Positions 17,719 through 26,315 of a stretch of DNA of 64,000 nt are shown one piece after another (position 1 is the first letter of the stretch; each line of letters begins with the position of its first letter). Under the pieces are notes generated by a model. The model made no database searches. It was given only the letters and a program-made list of their open reading frames with translations, and was not told where the DNA came from. This DNA comes from Mesorhizobium sp. INR15 (GTDB lineage Bacteria > Pseudomonadota > Alphaproteobacteria > Rhizobiales > Rhizobiaceae). Where the stretch lies: positions 5,218,001-5,282,000 of the forward strand of contig NZ_CP045496.1 in NCBI RefSeq assembly GCF_015500075.1, given 5' to 3'. Both the position numbers and the translations under genes were made by a program.

Positions 17719-18288
17719 GTGGTGAAAGTTATCGCCAGTTCGCTCCGCAAAGGCAATGTCGTCGACAAGGACGGCAAGCTCTATGTGATCCTCTTTGCCG
17801 AAAACATCCACCCAGGCAAGGGCACGCCGGTGACGCAGCTGGATATGCGCCGCATTGGCGACGGGGTGAAAGTGTCGGAGCGCTACCGCACCACCGAGCA
17901 GGTCGAGCGCGCCTATGTGGAAGAGCGCGAGCACACGTTCCTCTACCACGACGGCGAAGGGTTTCACTTCATGAACCCGGAAAGCTACGACCAGGTGGCG
18001 GTGTCGGAAGCCGTGGTCGGCGACATGGCGCCTTACCTGCTGGAAGGCATGGCCGTGCAGGTCTCGCAGTTCAATGGCATTGCCATTTCCCTGGTGCTGC
18101 CGCAGCGCGCCACCTTCGAAGTGGTGGAAACCGAGCCGACGACCAAGGGCCAGACGGCTTCGTCTTCCTACAAGCCGGCAGTGCTTTCCAATGGCGTACG
18201 CACACTGGTGCCGCCGCACATCGCGCCGGGCACCCGCGTGGTGGTGATGACCGCCGACGGGGCGTATGTGGAACGCGCCAAGGACTGA
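17719..18288 (+). CDS. efp: translation elongation factor P
   Basis: A 189-residue EF-P, the three-domain factor that relieves ribosome stalling at polyproline. The tip lysine modified by EpmA is Lys34 in HPGKGTP, which agrees with the neighbouring epmA gene. C-terminal OB domains contain the signature ATFEVVETEPTTKGQTASSS and SNGVRTLVPPHI. The start is one of two consecutive GTG codons (17719 and 17722); the first reproduces the family N-terminus MVKVIASS. The gene ends with a typical YVERAKD. It is divergent from epmA and probably shares regulation. Confidence 0.97.
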   Translation: MVKVIASSLRKGNVVDKDGKLYVILFAENIHPGKGTPVTQLDMRRIGDGVKVSERYRTTEQVERAYVEEREHTFLYHDGEGFHFMNPESYDQVAVSEAVVGDMAPYLLEGMAVQVSQFNGIAISLVLPQRATFEVVETEPTTKGQTASSSYKPAVLSNGVRTLVPPHIAPGTRVVVMTADGAYVERAKD

Positions 18289-18452
18289 CCGGTCCACAAA
18301 CCCGCTTCACGCCCGGCCATTCGGCCTGGCTTGGCCCGCACCCAGACTGACAGCGTTCGGATAGCCGTGCGTAACACGGAGCGATCGGTCATGAGCGCTC
18401 GACGGTCCGCGATCAGGTTGATAAGCCCTGTCGCCAAGGAGAGTCGAGAACC

Positions 18453-19967
18453 ATGACCGTTGCGATCGAAATGGGACAGACAACGGCGGGCACGCCGGCG
18501 GCTCTGGACCTTGAGGAATTGCTGGCGACCCGCCTGCTGGTGCAGGGCAATTCCGGTTCCGGCAAATCCCACCTGCTGCGACGGCTGCTCGAACAGAGCG
18601 CGCCCTGGGTGCAACAGACCATCATCGACCCCGAAGGTGATTTCGTGACGCTGGGTGAGCGTTTCGGCCATCTGGTGATCGATGCCGAGGCGCATACCGA
18701 GCGCGGCCTGCAGAGCGCCGGCGAACGGGCGCGCATCCACCGCGTTTCCACGGTGCTCAATCTCGAAGGGCTCGACGCCGAGAACCAGATGCGGCGGGCC
18801 GCAGCCTTTCTCGGCGGACTTTTCGAGGTCGCCCGCGACCACTGGTATCCGATGCTGGTGGTGGTGGATGAAGCGCAGCTGTTCGCGCCCGCAATCGCTG
18901 GCGAGGTTTCTGACGAGGCGCGCAAACTCTCGCTTGGCGCCATGACCAACCTGATGTGCCGGGGCCGCAAACGTGGGCTTGCGGGCATAATCGCGACCCA
19001 GCGGCTGGCCAAGCTCGCCAAGAACGTCGCGGCAGAGGCTTCCAACTTCCTCATGGGCCGCACCTTCCTGGACATCGACATGGCGCGCGCCGCCGATCTT
19101 CTCGGCATGGAGCGGCGGCAGGCCGAGTCGTTCCGCGATCTCGAACGCGGACAATTCATGGCACTGGGCCCGGCACTTTCCCGACGTCCCCTGGGGCTGC
19201 GGATCGGCCCGACCGATACGGCGCCGCGCAACGCGACACCCCGCCTTATGCCGCTGCCGGAATCGGCGCTGGAAGACGCGCGCGCCATCATCCTGGCTGC
19301 TCCGCCGCCGGAGACCGCCCGGGCCCCGCGCCGATCGTCGCCGGACCTGCTCGATCAACTCATGGCGGCGAAGTCCGCGCCGATGGAGATCCGCCCCGAA
19401 CCGGTGGAGCCGCCGCTCAGTGCGGAGGATCTCGCGGCGCGGCGCGACCGGATGGACCGTATTCTGCGCGCCGTGCTGGCGGAACCCGATGCGGGTTTCC
19501 GCGTCATCGGCGTCCTCTATCAGGAGTTCGTCGTCCGCTGCCGGATAGAGGGTCTCGCATCAGCCATACCGGACCTGGGTGGGTTCCGGCGCTTGCTGAC
19601 ACGGGCCCGCGCCGGACTTGGCTCCGAAATGGCCGAGGATGTCGCATGGCAGGATGTCTCGGCCCGCGCCTCGCTTCTGCCCGAGGATATGCAAGGCGTC
19701 TTCATGATGATCGCCCGCGCCGCCAAGGAAGGCTGGCCATGCCCCAGCGATGCCGCGATTGCCCGCGCCTACGGTTCGCACTCGATGCGCCGGGCACGGC
19801 GTCTGCTCACCTACATCGAGGAGCAAGGCCTCATCGTCTGCCAGCTTGACGGGATCGGCCGGCGCACCGTGACACTGGTTGAACTGGCTTGGGCGACAGC
19901 GCCTGGTGACCCCAATGCCGAGGACCTGCCGGCGGAGCAGGACGGCATTCGCGCCGACCTGTCATAG
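18453..19967 (+). CDS. HerA/DUF87-like ATP-binding protein
   Basis: A 504-residue P-loop ATPase of the HerA/FtsK superfamily. The Walker A is GNSGSGKS (32-39), then IDPEGDF (58-64), Walker B MLVVVDEAQLF (134-144) and RGRKRGLAGIIATQR, the order typical of HerA-type DNA translocases. The C-terminal half (from about 320) is alpha-helical with a likely winged-helix segment (AIARAYGSHSMRRARRLLTYIEEQGL). AAGGAGA precedes the ATG. No NurA nuclease gene is adjacent, so this is an orphan. It could be a DNA motor in repair or defence, or a remnant of a mobile element; the neighbours are ordinary chromosomal genes. Confidence 0.85.
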   Translation: MTVAIEMGQTTAGTPAALDLEELLATRLLVQGNSGSGKSHLLRRLLEQSAPWVQQTIIDPEGDFVTLGERFGHLVIDAEAHTERGLQSAGERARIHRVSTVLNLEGLDAENQMRRAAAFLGGLFEVARDHWYPMLVVVDEAQLFAPAIAGEVSDEARKLSLGAMTNLMCRGRKRGLAGIIATQRLAKLAKNVAAEASNFLMGRTFLDIDMARAADLLGMERRQAESFRDLERGQFMALGPALSRRPLGLRIGPTDTAPRNATPRLMPLPESALEDARAIILAAPPPETARAPRRSSPDLLDQLMAAKSAPMEIRPEPVEPPLSAEDLAARRDRMDRILRAVLAEPDAGFRVIGVLYQEFVVRCRIEGLASAIPDLGGFRRLLTRARAGLGSEMAEDVAWQDVSARASLLPEDMQGVFMMIARAAKEGWPCPSDAAIARAYGSHSMRRARRLLTYIEEQGLIVCQLDGIGRRTVTLVELAWATAPGDPNAEDLPAEQDGIRADLS

Positions 19968-19983
19968 GGTCGCGGAACAGACG

Positions 19984-21003
19984 TCAGCGCCAACCCATGG
20001 CCGGAGCAACGTGGGTCAGGATGCTCTCGATGACGTGCGCGTTGTAATCGACGCCAAGCTGATTGGGGACGGTCAGGAGCAATGTATCGGCCTCGGCGAT
20101 AGCTTCGTCCTGCTTCAATTGCTCGATAAGAAGTTCCGGTTCGGCGGCGTAGCCACGGCCAAACACGGCGCGTTTCTCCGGCTCGATATAACCGAAATGA
20201 TCCTCGCTGTCGTTGTCGCCGAAATAGGCGCGGTCGCGGTCATTCACCAGCGCGAAGATGCTGCGGCTCACCGACACCCGAGGCTGGTGTGCGTGCCCGG
20301 CCGCGGCCCAGGCCGAGCGGAAGGCGCGAATCTGTTCGGCCTGCTGGATATGCAGGGGCTGACCACTCTCATCGAATTTGAGCGTCGAACTCTGCAGGTT
20401 CATGCCGGCTTTCGCTGCCCATTCCGCCGTTGCGTTGGTGGCGGCGCCCCACCAGATCCGATCGCGCAAACCCGGCGCGTGCGGCTCAAGGCGCAGCAGT
20501 CCAGGCGGATTTGGAAACATTGGCCGAGGGTTCGGCTGCGCGAAACCTTGTCCGCGCAGAATCTCCAGAAGCACCTCGGCGTGGCGCCTGGCCATATCGG
20601 CGTCGGACTGACCTTCCGGCGGAGCGAAACCGAAGTAGCGCCAGCCGTCGATCACCTGCTCGGGCGAGCCACGGCTGATGCCGAGCTGCAGACGGCCGCC
20701 GGCGATCAGATCGGCGGCGCCCGCGTCCTCCGCCATGTAGAGCGGGTTCTCGTAGCGCATGTCGATGACCGCCGTGCCGATCTCGATTCGGCTGGTCTTG
20801 GCGCCGATTGCCGCCAGCAGCGGGAACGGCGACGCCAGTTGCCGGGCAAAATGATGCACGCGGAAATAGGCGCCATCCGCACCCAATTCCTCGGCGGCGA
20901 CGGCCAGGTCAATCGACTGCAGAAGCGCGTCGGATGCCGACCGTGTTTGCGACTGGGACGAGGGCGACCAATGCCCGAACGACAGGAAACCGATTTTCTT
21001 CAT
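19984..21003 (-). CDS. LLM class flavin-dependent oxidoreductase
   Basis: A 339-residue luciferase-like monooxygenase with a TIM-barrel fold. Features are MKKIGFLSFGHW at the start, the AAEELGADGAYFRVHHFARQ strand-helix near residue 36, IEIGTAVIDMRYENPLYMAEDAGAADLIAGGRLQLGISRGSP in the middle, and a C-terminal DNDSEDH segment. Members use reduced FMN (or F420) to oxidise small molecules; the substrate is unknown. No convincing ribosome binding site precedes the ATG. It converges on the HerA-like gene with a 16-base gap, with no evident operon partner. Confidence 0.88.
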   Translation of the reverse strand: MKKIGFLSFGHWSPSSQSQTRSASDALLQSIDLAVAAEELGADGAYFRVHHFARQLASPFPLLAAIGAKTSRIEIGTAVIDMRYENPLYMAEDAGAADLIAGGRLQLGISRGSPEQVIDGWRYFGFAPPEGQSDADMARRHAEVLLEILRGQGFAQPNPRPMFPNPPGLLRLEPHAPGLRDRIWWGAATNATAEWAAKAGMNLQSSTLKFDESGQPLHIQQAEQIRAFRSAWAAAGHAHQPRVSVSRSIFALVNDRDRAYFGDNDSEDHFGYIEPEKRAVFGRGYAAEPELLIEQLKQDEAIAEADTLLLTVPNQLGVDYNAHVIESILTHVAPAMGWR

Positions 21004-21155
21004 GGCAAGCGATTTAGCACGTGCGGGTTATGCCGCAAGGCAAAGAATGAGGCGTCGCGCGGACAACCTGGTCCACTGCTATTTCGTCCTAGGTCAAGCA
21101 GGTCGTTCAGTCGGCCACCACCACGCGGCTTCTCCCCGCCCGCATCGGTGACTCG

Positions 21156-21461
21156 TCAGCCACCCCAGCCGCCGCCGCCAGACGAGCCTCCACTGCCCCC
21201 GCTGCCCCCGTTGCCTCCGCCCAGAACGGGGATGACCGGCGGCTTTTCGGATATCTCACCGGCCGGCTTTATCACCTTCTTGGCGGCCACCTTCTTATAT
21301 TTGACCACCTTTGCCGGGGGCGTGGTGTGAACGATCTTCCGGTGTTTCACCGGCGGTTCGGTCGCTTCAATTCTGGGCGCCATAGACATGCAGCCGGTAA
21401 GCCCCATGATCGCGCCAGATAGAACAGTCGCGATGATTGATTGCTTCAATGCCTTGCCCAT
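21156..21461 (-). CDS. small lipoprotein with Lys-rich middle and Gly-rich tail
   Basis: A 101-residue predicted lipoprotein I cannot assign to a family. A signal peptide ends in a lipobox, MGLTGC, near residue 25; the mature part is basic (KYKKVAAKKVIKP) and the last 25 residues are almost all Gly and Ser. AGGAGG precedes two consecutive ATG codons (21464 and 21461); spacing favours the second. It starts 17 bases after the stop of the caspase-fold gene in the same direction, so the two are probably cotranscribed. The basic stretch might contact polyanions such as LPS or DNA (inference). Confidence 0.7.
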   Translation of the reverse strand: MGKALKQSIIATVLSGAIMGLTGCMSMAPRIEATEPPVKHRKIVHTTPPAKVVKYKKVAAKKVIKPAGEISEKPPVIPVLGGGNGGSGGSGGSSGGGGWGG

Positions 21462-21478
21462 CATTGCCTCCTGATTGC

Positions 21479-24025
21479 TCAAAACAGATCCCTGCGCGGG
21501 TTCGCTTCTTCCCATACCGCCCTGGCTGCAACGACCAGTTGAGTGTCCAGCGAACCGGACGTCGAGATTTTCGACTTGAGCTCCTGGCGCAACTGCTTCA
21601 GCGCCGCCGTTTTGGTCTTCACGCCGAATTTCGCGAGGCTCGCCGGGGCGCCGGGGATCTCCTTGCGAAGATCAAGTGCGACGGCGAATGCGAGGAAGCG
21701 GACAGCAATGACCTGGTCGGCCTTGTCGCCCTTGGCCAATTCGAGGGCCGCCCGATCATAGGCACCGGACTGATCGCCCCGCGCCGTCGCCATCTCGAAC
21801 AGTCTTTGCGCTTCGGCAAGATTCTGGTCGACGCCGATACCGTCCCGGTACATGCGCGCGAGGCTCGCGGGTGCATAGGGCTGGCCAAGGTCGATCGCCT
21901 TCTGGAAGAGCGGCAGCGCCATTTTCGGGTCTTTGCCGACACCCTGACCGCTGAGGTAATTGCGGCCGAGCAGGTTCATCGAATACATGTCTTGCCGCTC
22001 CACGCCGGCCCGCAAAAAGGCTACGGCCCGGGCAGCATCGGCGGGCACGCCATTGCGGCCCTCCGTGAAGATCGCGGCAAGATCATTCATGGCATAGGTG
22101 TGCCCCATCGCGGCCGCCTTCAGCAGCAGGTCCAGCCCCTGGCCTGTATCAGGCTTCACACCGTAGCCATTGAACAAGGCACGGCCCCACGCCGTCATCC
22201 CGTAGGGATCGCCCTTGTCCGATGCCTGCTTGTAGAAATCGTTGGCCCGCGAGCGGTCGATGGCCATTCCACTGCCAGTCGCGTTGAAGTAGCCGAGTTC
22301 GTACACGGCGCGAACATGGCCCTTGTCCGCTGCCTCCTTGATGATTGCCTTGGCCTTGTCGAGCTTGCCGGCCGCAAGCAGGGCGCGCCCGAGTTCATAG
22401 CGAAAGCGCGGGACTGCGGGATATGCTTTGACCGCGGCCTCGCACACCCCCACCGCATCAGTGCCGATTTCGTTTGGAAGCCGGCCCGGCACAACCCCTT
22501 GCAGGTCGAGAGGCTCGCCGGCAGCGGTGTCGCAGGGATCGACGCTGGGGGCAAACTTGACCTTGGCGGACTCGGCGGTCCCGCTGTCCACCCGGATGTC
22601 GAAAGCGACCTCCACGGTGCCGCCGGCACCAATCTGGGGTTCGAAGCGCAATCCGTCGAATTCGTTGGCCATCAGGCTCGATTGAGGTGACAGGATTCTG
22701 TCCGGTAGCGAGAGCGTTCCGGTTGCCGGATAGCTTGCAACCTTCAGGCTGACCGCCGGATCCTGGGTCGGGAAATCCAGCTTCAACGGAACCGGGCCGA
22801 CGCCGACGGGAACGCTGATCTCGCGGTTGTTGATCGCTTCGGCGGCGCCAGTGATGTGAATGCCCCGCTCCAGCACCTGCTGTTTCTGCTCGGCTTCGAG
22901 GGACGCCACGACCTGTTCGCCATCGCCGCCCTTGACGCGGAAGACCAGCATTCCCTTGGTTTCACCGCCCCAATTGTCACGTGCGGTATAGGCCAGCATG
23001 TCCATGTCTTCCTGGGCATTGCTCTGCTTGGGCACATCCATCTGCAGGTGCGGCAGGTCACTGCCCTGGATCGGTTCGCCCGCCCCGACAACCTTGCCAT
23101 TCAGCATCAATCGCCCGATCGTGGGCGGCCTTTCGATGCTGACGGTGATTGTTCCGCCGTCGACTTCAACCGGTTCCGGAAGGTTCAAAGCGACCGGCCC
23201 GACCCCTGCTGGCACGACCTTTTCCAACACAGGCGGCAGCGAGGGGCGGCTGATGCGGCGGACCAAAACCACGTCGTCTATCAGCGAAGAATTTTCCCAG
23301 GGGACCTGCATGCCGTTGGTGGCTTCCACCACATCCCGGCGCACGGCTGCCATCACCGAGTGGATTTCCTGGTTCGGGGCAAGCGCGCGCCGCGAAAACG
23401 CTGAGGAAAAGGGGCTCAGGTCGTCAGTACCATCATAGGCAACCGCGCCCGGCTCAGTGGCAAAAGCGATCAGTGTGTTCAGCGAGCTTTTGACCTGAGC
23501 AAGACCACCGGTATCGCCTGCGGTAATCAGCTGGTCCTTCAGCCAATAGTCCTTGCGTGGGAATGGATTGTTGCGGCAGGCGTCAAGCAGGACGATCTGA
23601 ACCTTTGATTTCGAACGCATCTGCTGCAGCACATCATCCAGCTTGATTGTCTGAACCTCGACGTCAGCCGCCTCCTTCAGCGAGGCATCAATGGGGATCA
23701 GGAAATTTTGCCCGCCGATCTGAAATCCGTGACCGGAATAGTAGACGACAGCCAGATCGGCACCATCCAAGGCAGCGAGATAGTCGCGGAACTGGTCTTC
23801 GAATTGCAGCTTGGTCAGGTCGGCGGCAACAAACACCTCGAAACCCGCCAGCCGAAACGTATTGGCCACATCGACAATATCCTTCGCCGGGTTCTTCAGG
23901 GGCGGAACGATCCGGTAATGGGAATTGCCGATCACCAGGGCGACCCGCCGTTCAGCGGCGGAGGCATCGAAGATCGTGAGCATGGCAAAGAGGAAGCCTG
24001 CAATGATTCCGCAACGTCGGAGCAT
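21479..24025 (-). CDS. caspase-fold (peptidase C14) protein with Sel1 repeats
   Basis: An 848-residue exported protein. After a signal peptide (residues 1-23) comes a caspase domain with the His-Cys dyad in YYSGHG (His99) and LLDACRNNP (Cys150). The middle (about 310-560) holds two copies of a beta-rich module, each opening with GVGPV. The C-terminal third (about 590-790) carries Sel1-type TPR repeats (for example MTAWGRALFNGYGVKPD and MNLLGRNYLSGQGVGKD). I start at ATG 24025 with GAGGG upstream. Bacterial orthocaspases of this kind cleave after basic residues or act in signalling, but the targets of this one are unknown. A lipoprotein gene follows closely. Confidence 0.9.
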   Translation of the reverse strand: MLRRCGIIAGFLFAMLTIFDASAAERRVALVIGNSHYRIVPPLKNPAKDIVDVANTFRLAGFEVFVAADLTKLQFEDQFRDYLAALDGADLAVVYYSGHGFQIGGQNFLIPIDASLKEAADVEVQTIKLDDVLQQMRSKSKVQIVLLDACRNNPFPRKDYWLKDQLITAGDTGGLAQVKSSLNTLIAFATEPGAVAYDGTDDLSPFSSAFSRRALAPNQEIHSVMAAVRRDVVEATNGMQVPWENSSLIDDVVLVRRISRPSLPPVLEKVVPAGVGPVALNLPEPVEVDGGTITVSIERPPTIGRLMLNGKVVGAGEPIQGSDLPHLQMDVPKQSNAQEDMDMLAYTARDNWGGETKGMLVFRVKGGDGEQVVASLEAEQKQQVLERGIHITGAAEAINNREISVPVGVGPVPLKLDFPTQDPAVSLKVASYPATGTLSLPDRILSPQSSLMANEFDGLRFEPQIGAGGTVEVAFDIRVDSGTAESAKVKFAPSVDPCDTAAGEPLDLQGVVPGRLPNEIGTDAVGVCEAAVKAYPAVPRFRYELGRALLAAGKLDKAKAIIKEAADKGHVRAVYELGYFNATGSGMAIDRSRANDFYKQASDKGDPYGMTAWGRALFNGYGVKPDTGQGLDLLLKAAAMGHTYAMNDLAAIFTEGRNGVPADAARAVAFLRAGVERQDMYSMNLLGRNYLSGQGVGKDPKMALPLFQKAIDLGQPYAPASLARMYRDGIGVDQNLAEAQRLFEMATARGDQSGAYDRAALELAKGDKADQVIAVRFLAFAVALDLRKEIPGAPASLAKFGVKTKTAALKQLRQELKSKISTSGSLDTQLVVAARAVWEEANPRRDLF

Positions 24026-24324
24026 GGCAATTCCCTCAATCGGGGCGACCAAGCGACCACAGGGATCAAGCTTGCTGTGGCAAGGTCCGTTACAGTGCGA
24101 GGCAATCCGCCGAGAAAAGCCGTGTTGACAGCGGGCGGAAGCCTCAGGACTAGCGCGATGCAAATTATATCAGCGGCGGAGCGTCTGCAATCATCATCAG
24201 AATCAAATGTCTGTCAGCCGTCCAACCGCACCTGCCTCATCACCGAAATATCGCCATAAACTATTACCATCAGACGCAATCCGATTTATCGGTTAGAAAA
24301 GCGCAACTCACTGGGCGGCTGAGC
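24026..24324. promoter_or_regulatory. divergent, AT-richer promoter region for the KAS III operon and the caspase gene
   Basis: A 299-base gap without a gene. It is clearly AT-richer than the flanks from about 24150 to 24300 and includes a CCGAT-TT-ATCGG inverted repeat at 24281-24292, about 33 bases before the KAS III start. It must hold both promoters, but I cannot place -35/-10 boxes with confidence. Confidence 0.45.
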
Positions 24325-25314
24325 ATGCGGATCAAGATCATCGGAACCGGGCGTGCGTTGCCCGCTCAATGCTTGACGTCGCGCGATATCGAGAAGCAGT
24401 TGGGGCTCGTCCAGGGCCGGATCGAGGCCGCCACCGGCATCGTCGAACGCTATGTCTGCGAGGGGGAATCGCAGATCGACCTTGCCTGCGCGGCGGCACG
24501 GTTGGCACTTGCCGAGGCCGGGATCGAGGCCAATGCCGTCGATCTTGTCGTCGGCGGCTGCGGGGTGCCTTACCAGCCGCTGCCTTCGACAGCGCCGCTG
24601 GTCATGCAGAGGCTGGGGCTGGCCGACGGCTCGGCCGCCGCCTTCGACGTCAACAGCACGTGCCTTGGCTTCCTCACCGCTTTCGAGACCGCCTCCCGCA
24701 TGATCGAGGCGGGGCAATGCAAGACGGCGCTGGTGTTCTCGTCGGAGATCGCCTCGCGCGCCCTGCCCTGGAAAGAGCAGCCCGAAATTGCCGCGCTGTT
24801 CGGAGATGGAGCGGCGGCCGCAGTATTGCGCAAGGCGACCACCGGAGACGGAAAAGTACTGGCCAACCTGATGCGCACCTATCCCTCGGCTTATGAGGCC
24901 TGCAGCATCGGCTCAGGTGGTACGCGCTTCGATTTCCATCGCCAGCCTGAGGAGTTTTCCCGGCATTCGCTGTTTCACATGGATGGCAAGGAGCTGTTTC
25001 GGGTGACGTCGCGTCATTTCAACAGCTTCGTCAGCGATCTGCTGGCACGGGCCGGCTGGCGGCATGAGGATGTCGACCTCGTCGTACCGCACCAGGCAAG
25101 CCCGTTCGCGCTGGCTCACATGGCGCGGCAGACCGGATTCGCCAGGGAAAAGCTGGTCGACATCGCCTCGCATCACGGCAACCAGATTGCGGCGTCCATT
25201 CCCTTCGCGCTCGACATCGCGCGCCGGCAGGGCCGCATCCCGCCTGGCGCAAAAGTGTTGTTCCTTGGAACATCGGCCGGCGTGTCATTCGGCGGCATGG
25301 CGCTGGAGGCTTGA
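24325..25314 (+). CDS. 3-oxoacyl-ACP synthase III (KAS III) family protein
   Basis: A 329-residue thiolase-fold condensing enzyme. The catalytic triad is in place: Cys113 in DVNSTCLGF, His256 in VPHQASPF and Asn286 in SHHGNQIA, with the His-Asn spacing of 30 as in E. coli FabH. It would condense an acyl-CoA or acyl-ACP with a malonyl or second acyl donor. This is the first gene of a six-gene overlapping operon without FabD, FabG or ACP genes, so it is a pathway-specific KAS III and not housekeeping FabH. The stop shares bases with the next start (TTGATG). OleA-type head-to-head condensation is an alternative reading because an SDR and an AMP-forming enzyme follow. Confidence 0.92.
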   Translation: MRIKIIGTGRALPAQCLTSRDIEKQLGLVQGRIEAATGIVERYVCEGESQIDLACAAARLALAEAGIEANAVDLVVGGCGVPYQPLPSTAPLVMQRLGLADGSAAAFDVNSTCLGFLTAFETASRMIEAGQCKTALVFSSEIASRALPWKEQPEIAALFGDGAAAAVLRKATTGDGKVLANLMRTYPSAYEACSIGSGGTRFDFHRQPEEFSRHSLFHMDGKELFRVTSRHFNSFVSDLLARAGWRHEDVDLVVPHQASPFALAHMARQTGFAREKLVDIASHHGNQIAASIPFALDIARRQGRIPPGAKVLFLGTSAGVSFGGMALEA

Positions 25315-26315
25315 TGGGACGCGTGCTCGTCACCGGCGCCAGCGGCTTTCTCGGCGGCCATGTCATGACGCGGCTGGCGGGGTCAGGCATGCCGGCACTT
25401 GCACAAGGCCGCGAACGGCAACGCTGCGCTGCGCTTGAAACGGCAGGCCACGAGGTGGCGCAATTCGATCTGTCGCAGCCTTTCGATACGGCAACCCACC
25501 GATTGCTTGGTGACGTCGACATGATCGTCCATTGCGCGGCGCTCTCCGCTCCCTTTGGCCAACTGGCGGATTTCGAGACTGCCAATGTCACGGCGACTAG
25601 CAATCTTGTCGATTTCGCGCGCGAGCAAGGTGTGCGCCGTTTCGTCCATATCTCTAGCCCTTCGGTCTGTTTCGCCTATCGCGACCAGCTGGATGTCACC
25701 GAGGACAGTCCCCTGCCCGATCCGGTCAACCACTATGCCCGCACCAAACGTCAAGCCGAGCAGATCGTGCTGGCGGCACCCGAAATCGGGCCGGTGGTGC
25801 TGAGGCCACGCGGCATCTACGGCGCCGGCGATCGTGCACTGCTGCCGCGCCTGTTGCAGGCTGCACAGCGGCGGCCCTTGCCGGTTTTCCGCGACGGCAA
25901 GGCACGCATCGACCTCACCCATGTCGATGATGTCGTCGATGCGGTGGTCGCAGCGCTCTCGGGCGGGGGCGGCGCCGAAGGCCAGATATTCAACGTCTCG
26001 GGCGGCGAGGTGCTGCCGGTGCGCCACATCGCCGACGCCGCATGCCGGCGCGTCGGCGTACAGGCGCAATGGCGGAAAACGCCGCTTTGGCCAGCAATGT
26101 TCGCGGCCGGCGCGATGGAGACGGTGGCCTTGCGGCTGCCGGGCCGACCCGAACCGCCTGTGACTCGCTACGGTCTCGGTCTGTTTGCCTATGCCCAGAG
26201 CCTCGATATTTCCAAGACAAGCAGCATCCTGGGCTGGACGCCGAAAGTATCATTTGAAGAGGGGCTCGACCGCACCTTCGGCAAGGGCGACGGCGCCTGG
26301 AGGACAGCCGCGTGA
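25314..26315 (+). CDS. NAD-dependent epimerase/dehydratase family protein (extended SDR)
   Basis: A 333-residue extended short-chain dehydrogenase. The dinucleotide-binding motif is VTGASGFLGG (residues 6-15); the active site has the HISSPSV serine near residue 114 and YARTK with Tyr and Lys near 141-145. The sequence HYARTKRQAEQ and the overall pattern recall 3-beta-hydroxysteroid dehydrogenase-like enzymes and OleD, which reduce beta-keto acids. A reduction of the product of the upstream KAS III is therefore the simplest role (inference). Start ATG 25314 overlaps the KAS III stop; the end overlaps the next GTG start. Confidence 0.92.
   Translation: MGRVLVTGASGFLGGHVMTRLAGSGMPALAQGRERQRCAALETAGHEVAQFDLSQPFDTATHRLLGDVDMIVHCAALSAPFGQLADFETANVTATSNLVDFAREQGVRRFVHISSPSVCFAYRDQLDVTEDSPLPDPVNHYARTKRQAEQIVLAAPEIGPVVLRPRGIYGAGDRALLPRLLQAAQRRPLPVFRDGKARIDLTHVDDVVDAVVAALSGGGGAEGQIFNVSGGEVLPVRHIADAACRRVGVQAQWRKTPLWPAMFAAGAMETVALRLPGRPEPPVTRYGLGLFAYAQSLDISKTSSILGWTPKVSFEEGLDRTFGKGDGAWRTAA

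Noticed and set aside
19879..21330. 483-codon + strand frame across the luciferase-like gene
   Set aside because: It covers the end of the HerA gene and the whole antisense of the LLM gene; no conserved motif, proline-rich nonsense at the end.
24325..25314. KAS III gene as the housekeeping fabH
   Set aside because: It lacks the plsX/fabH/ihfA context expected in Rhizobiales and is tied by overlaps to non-fatty-acid-synthesis genes.
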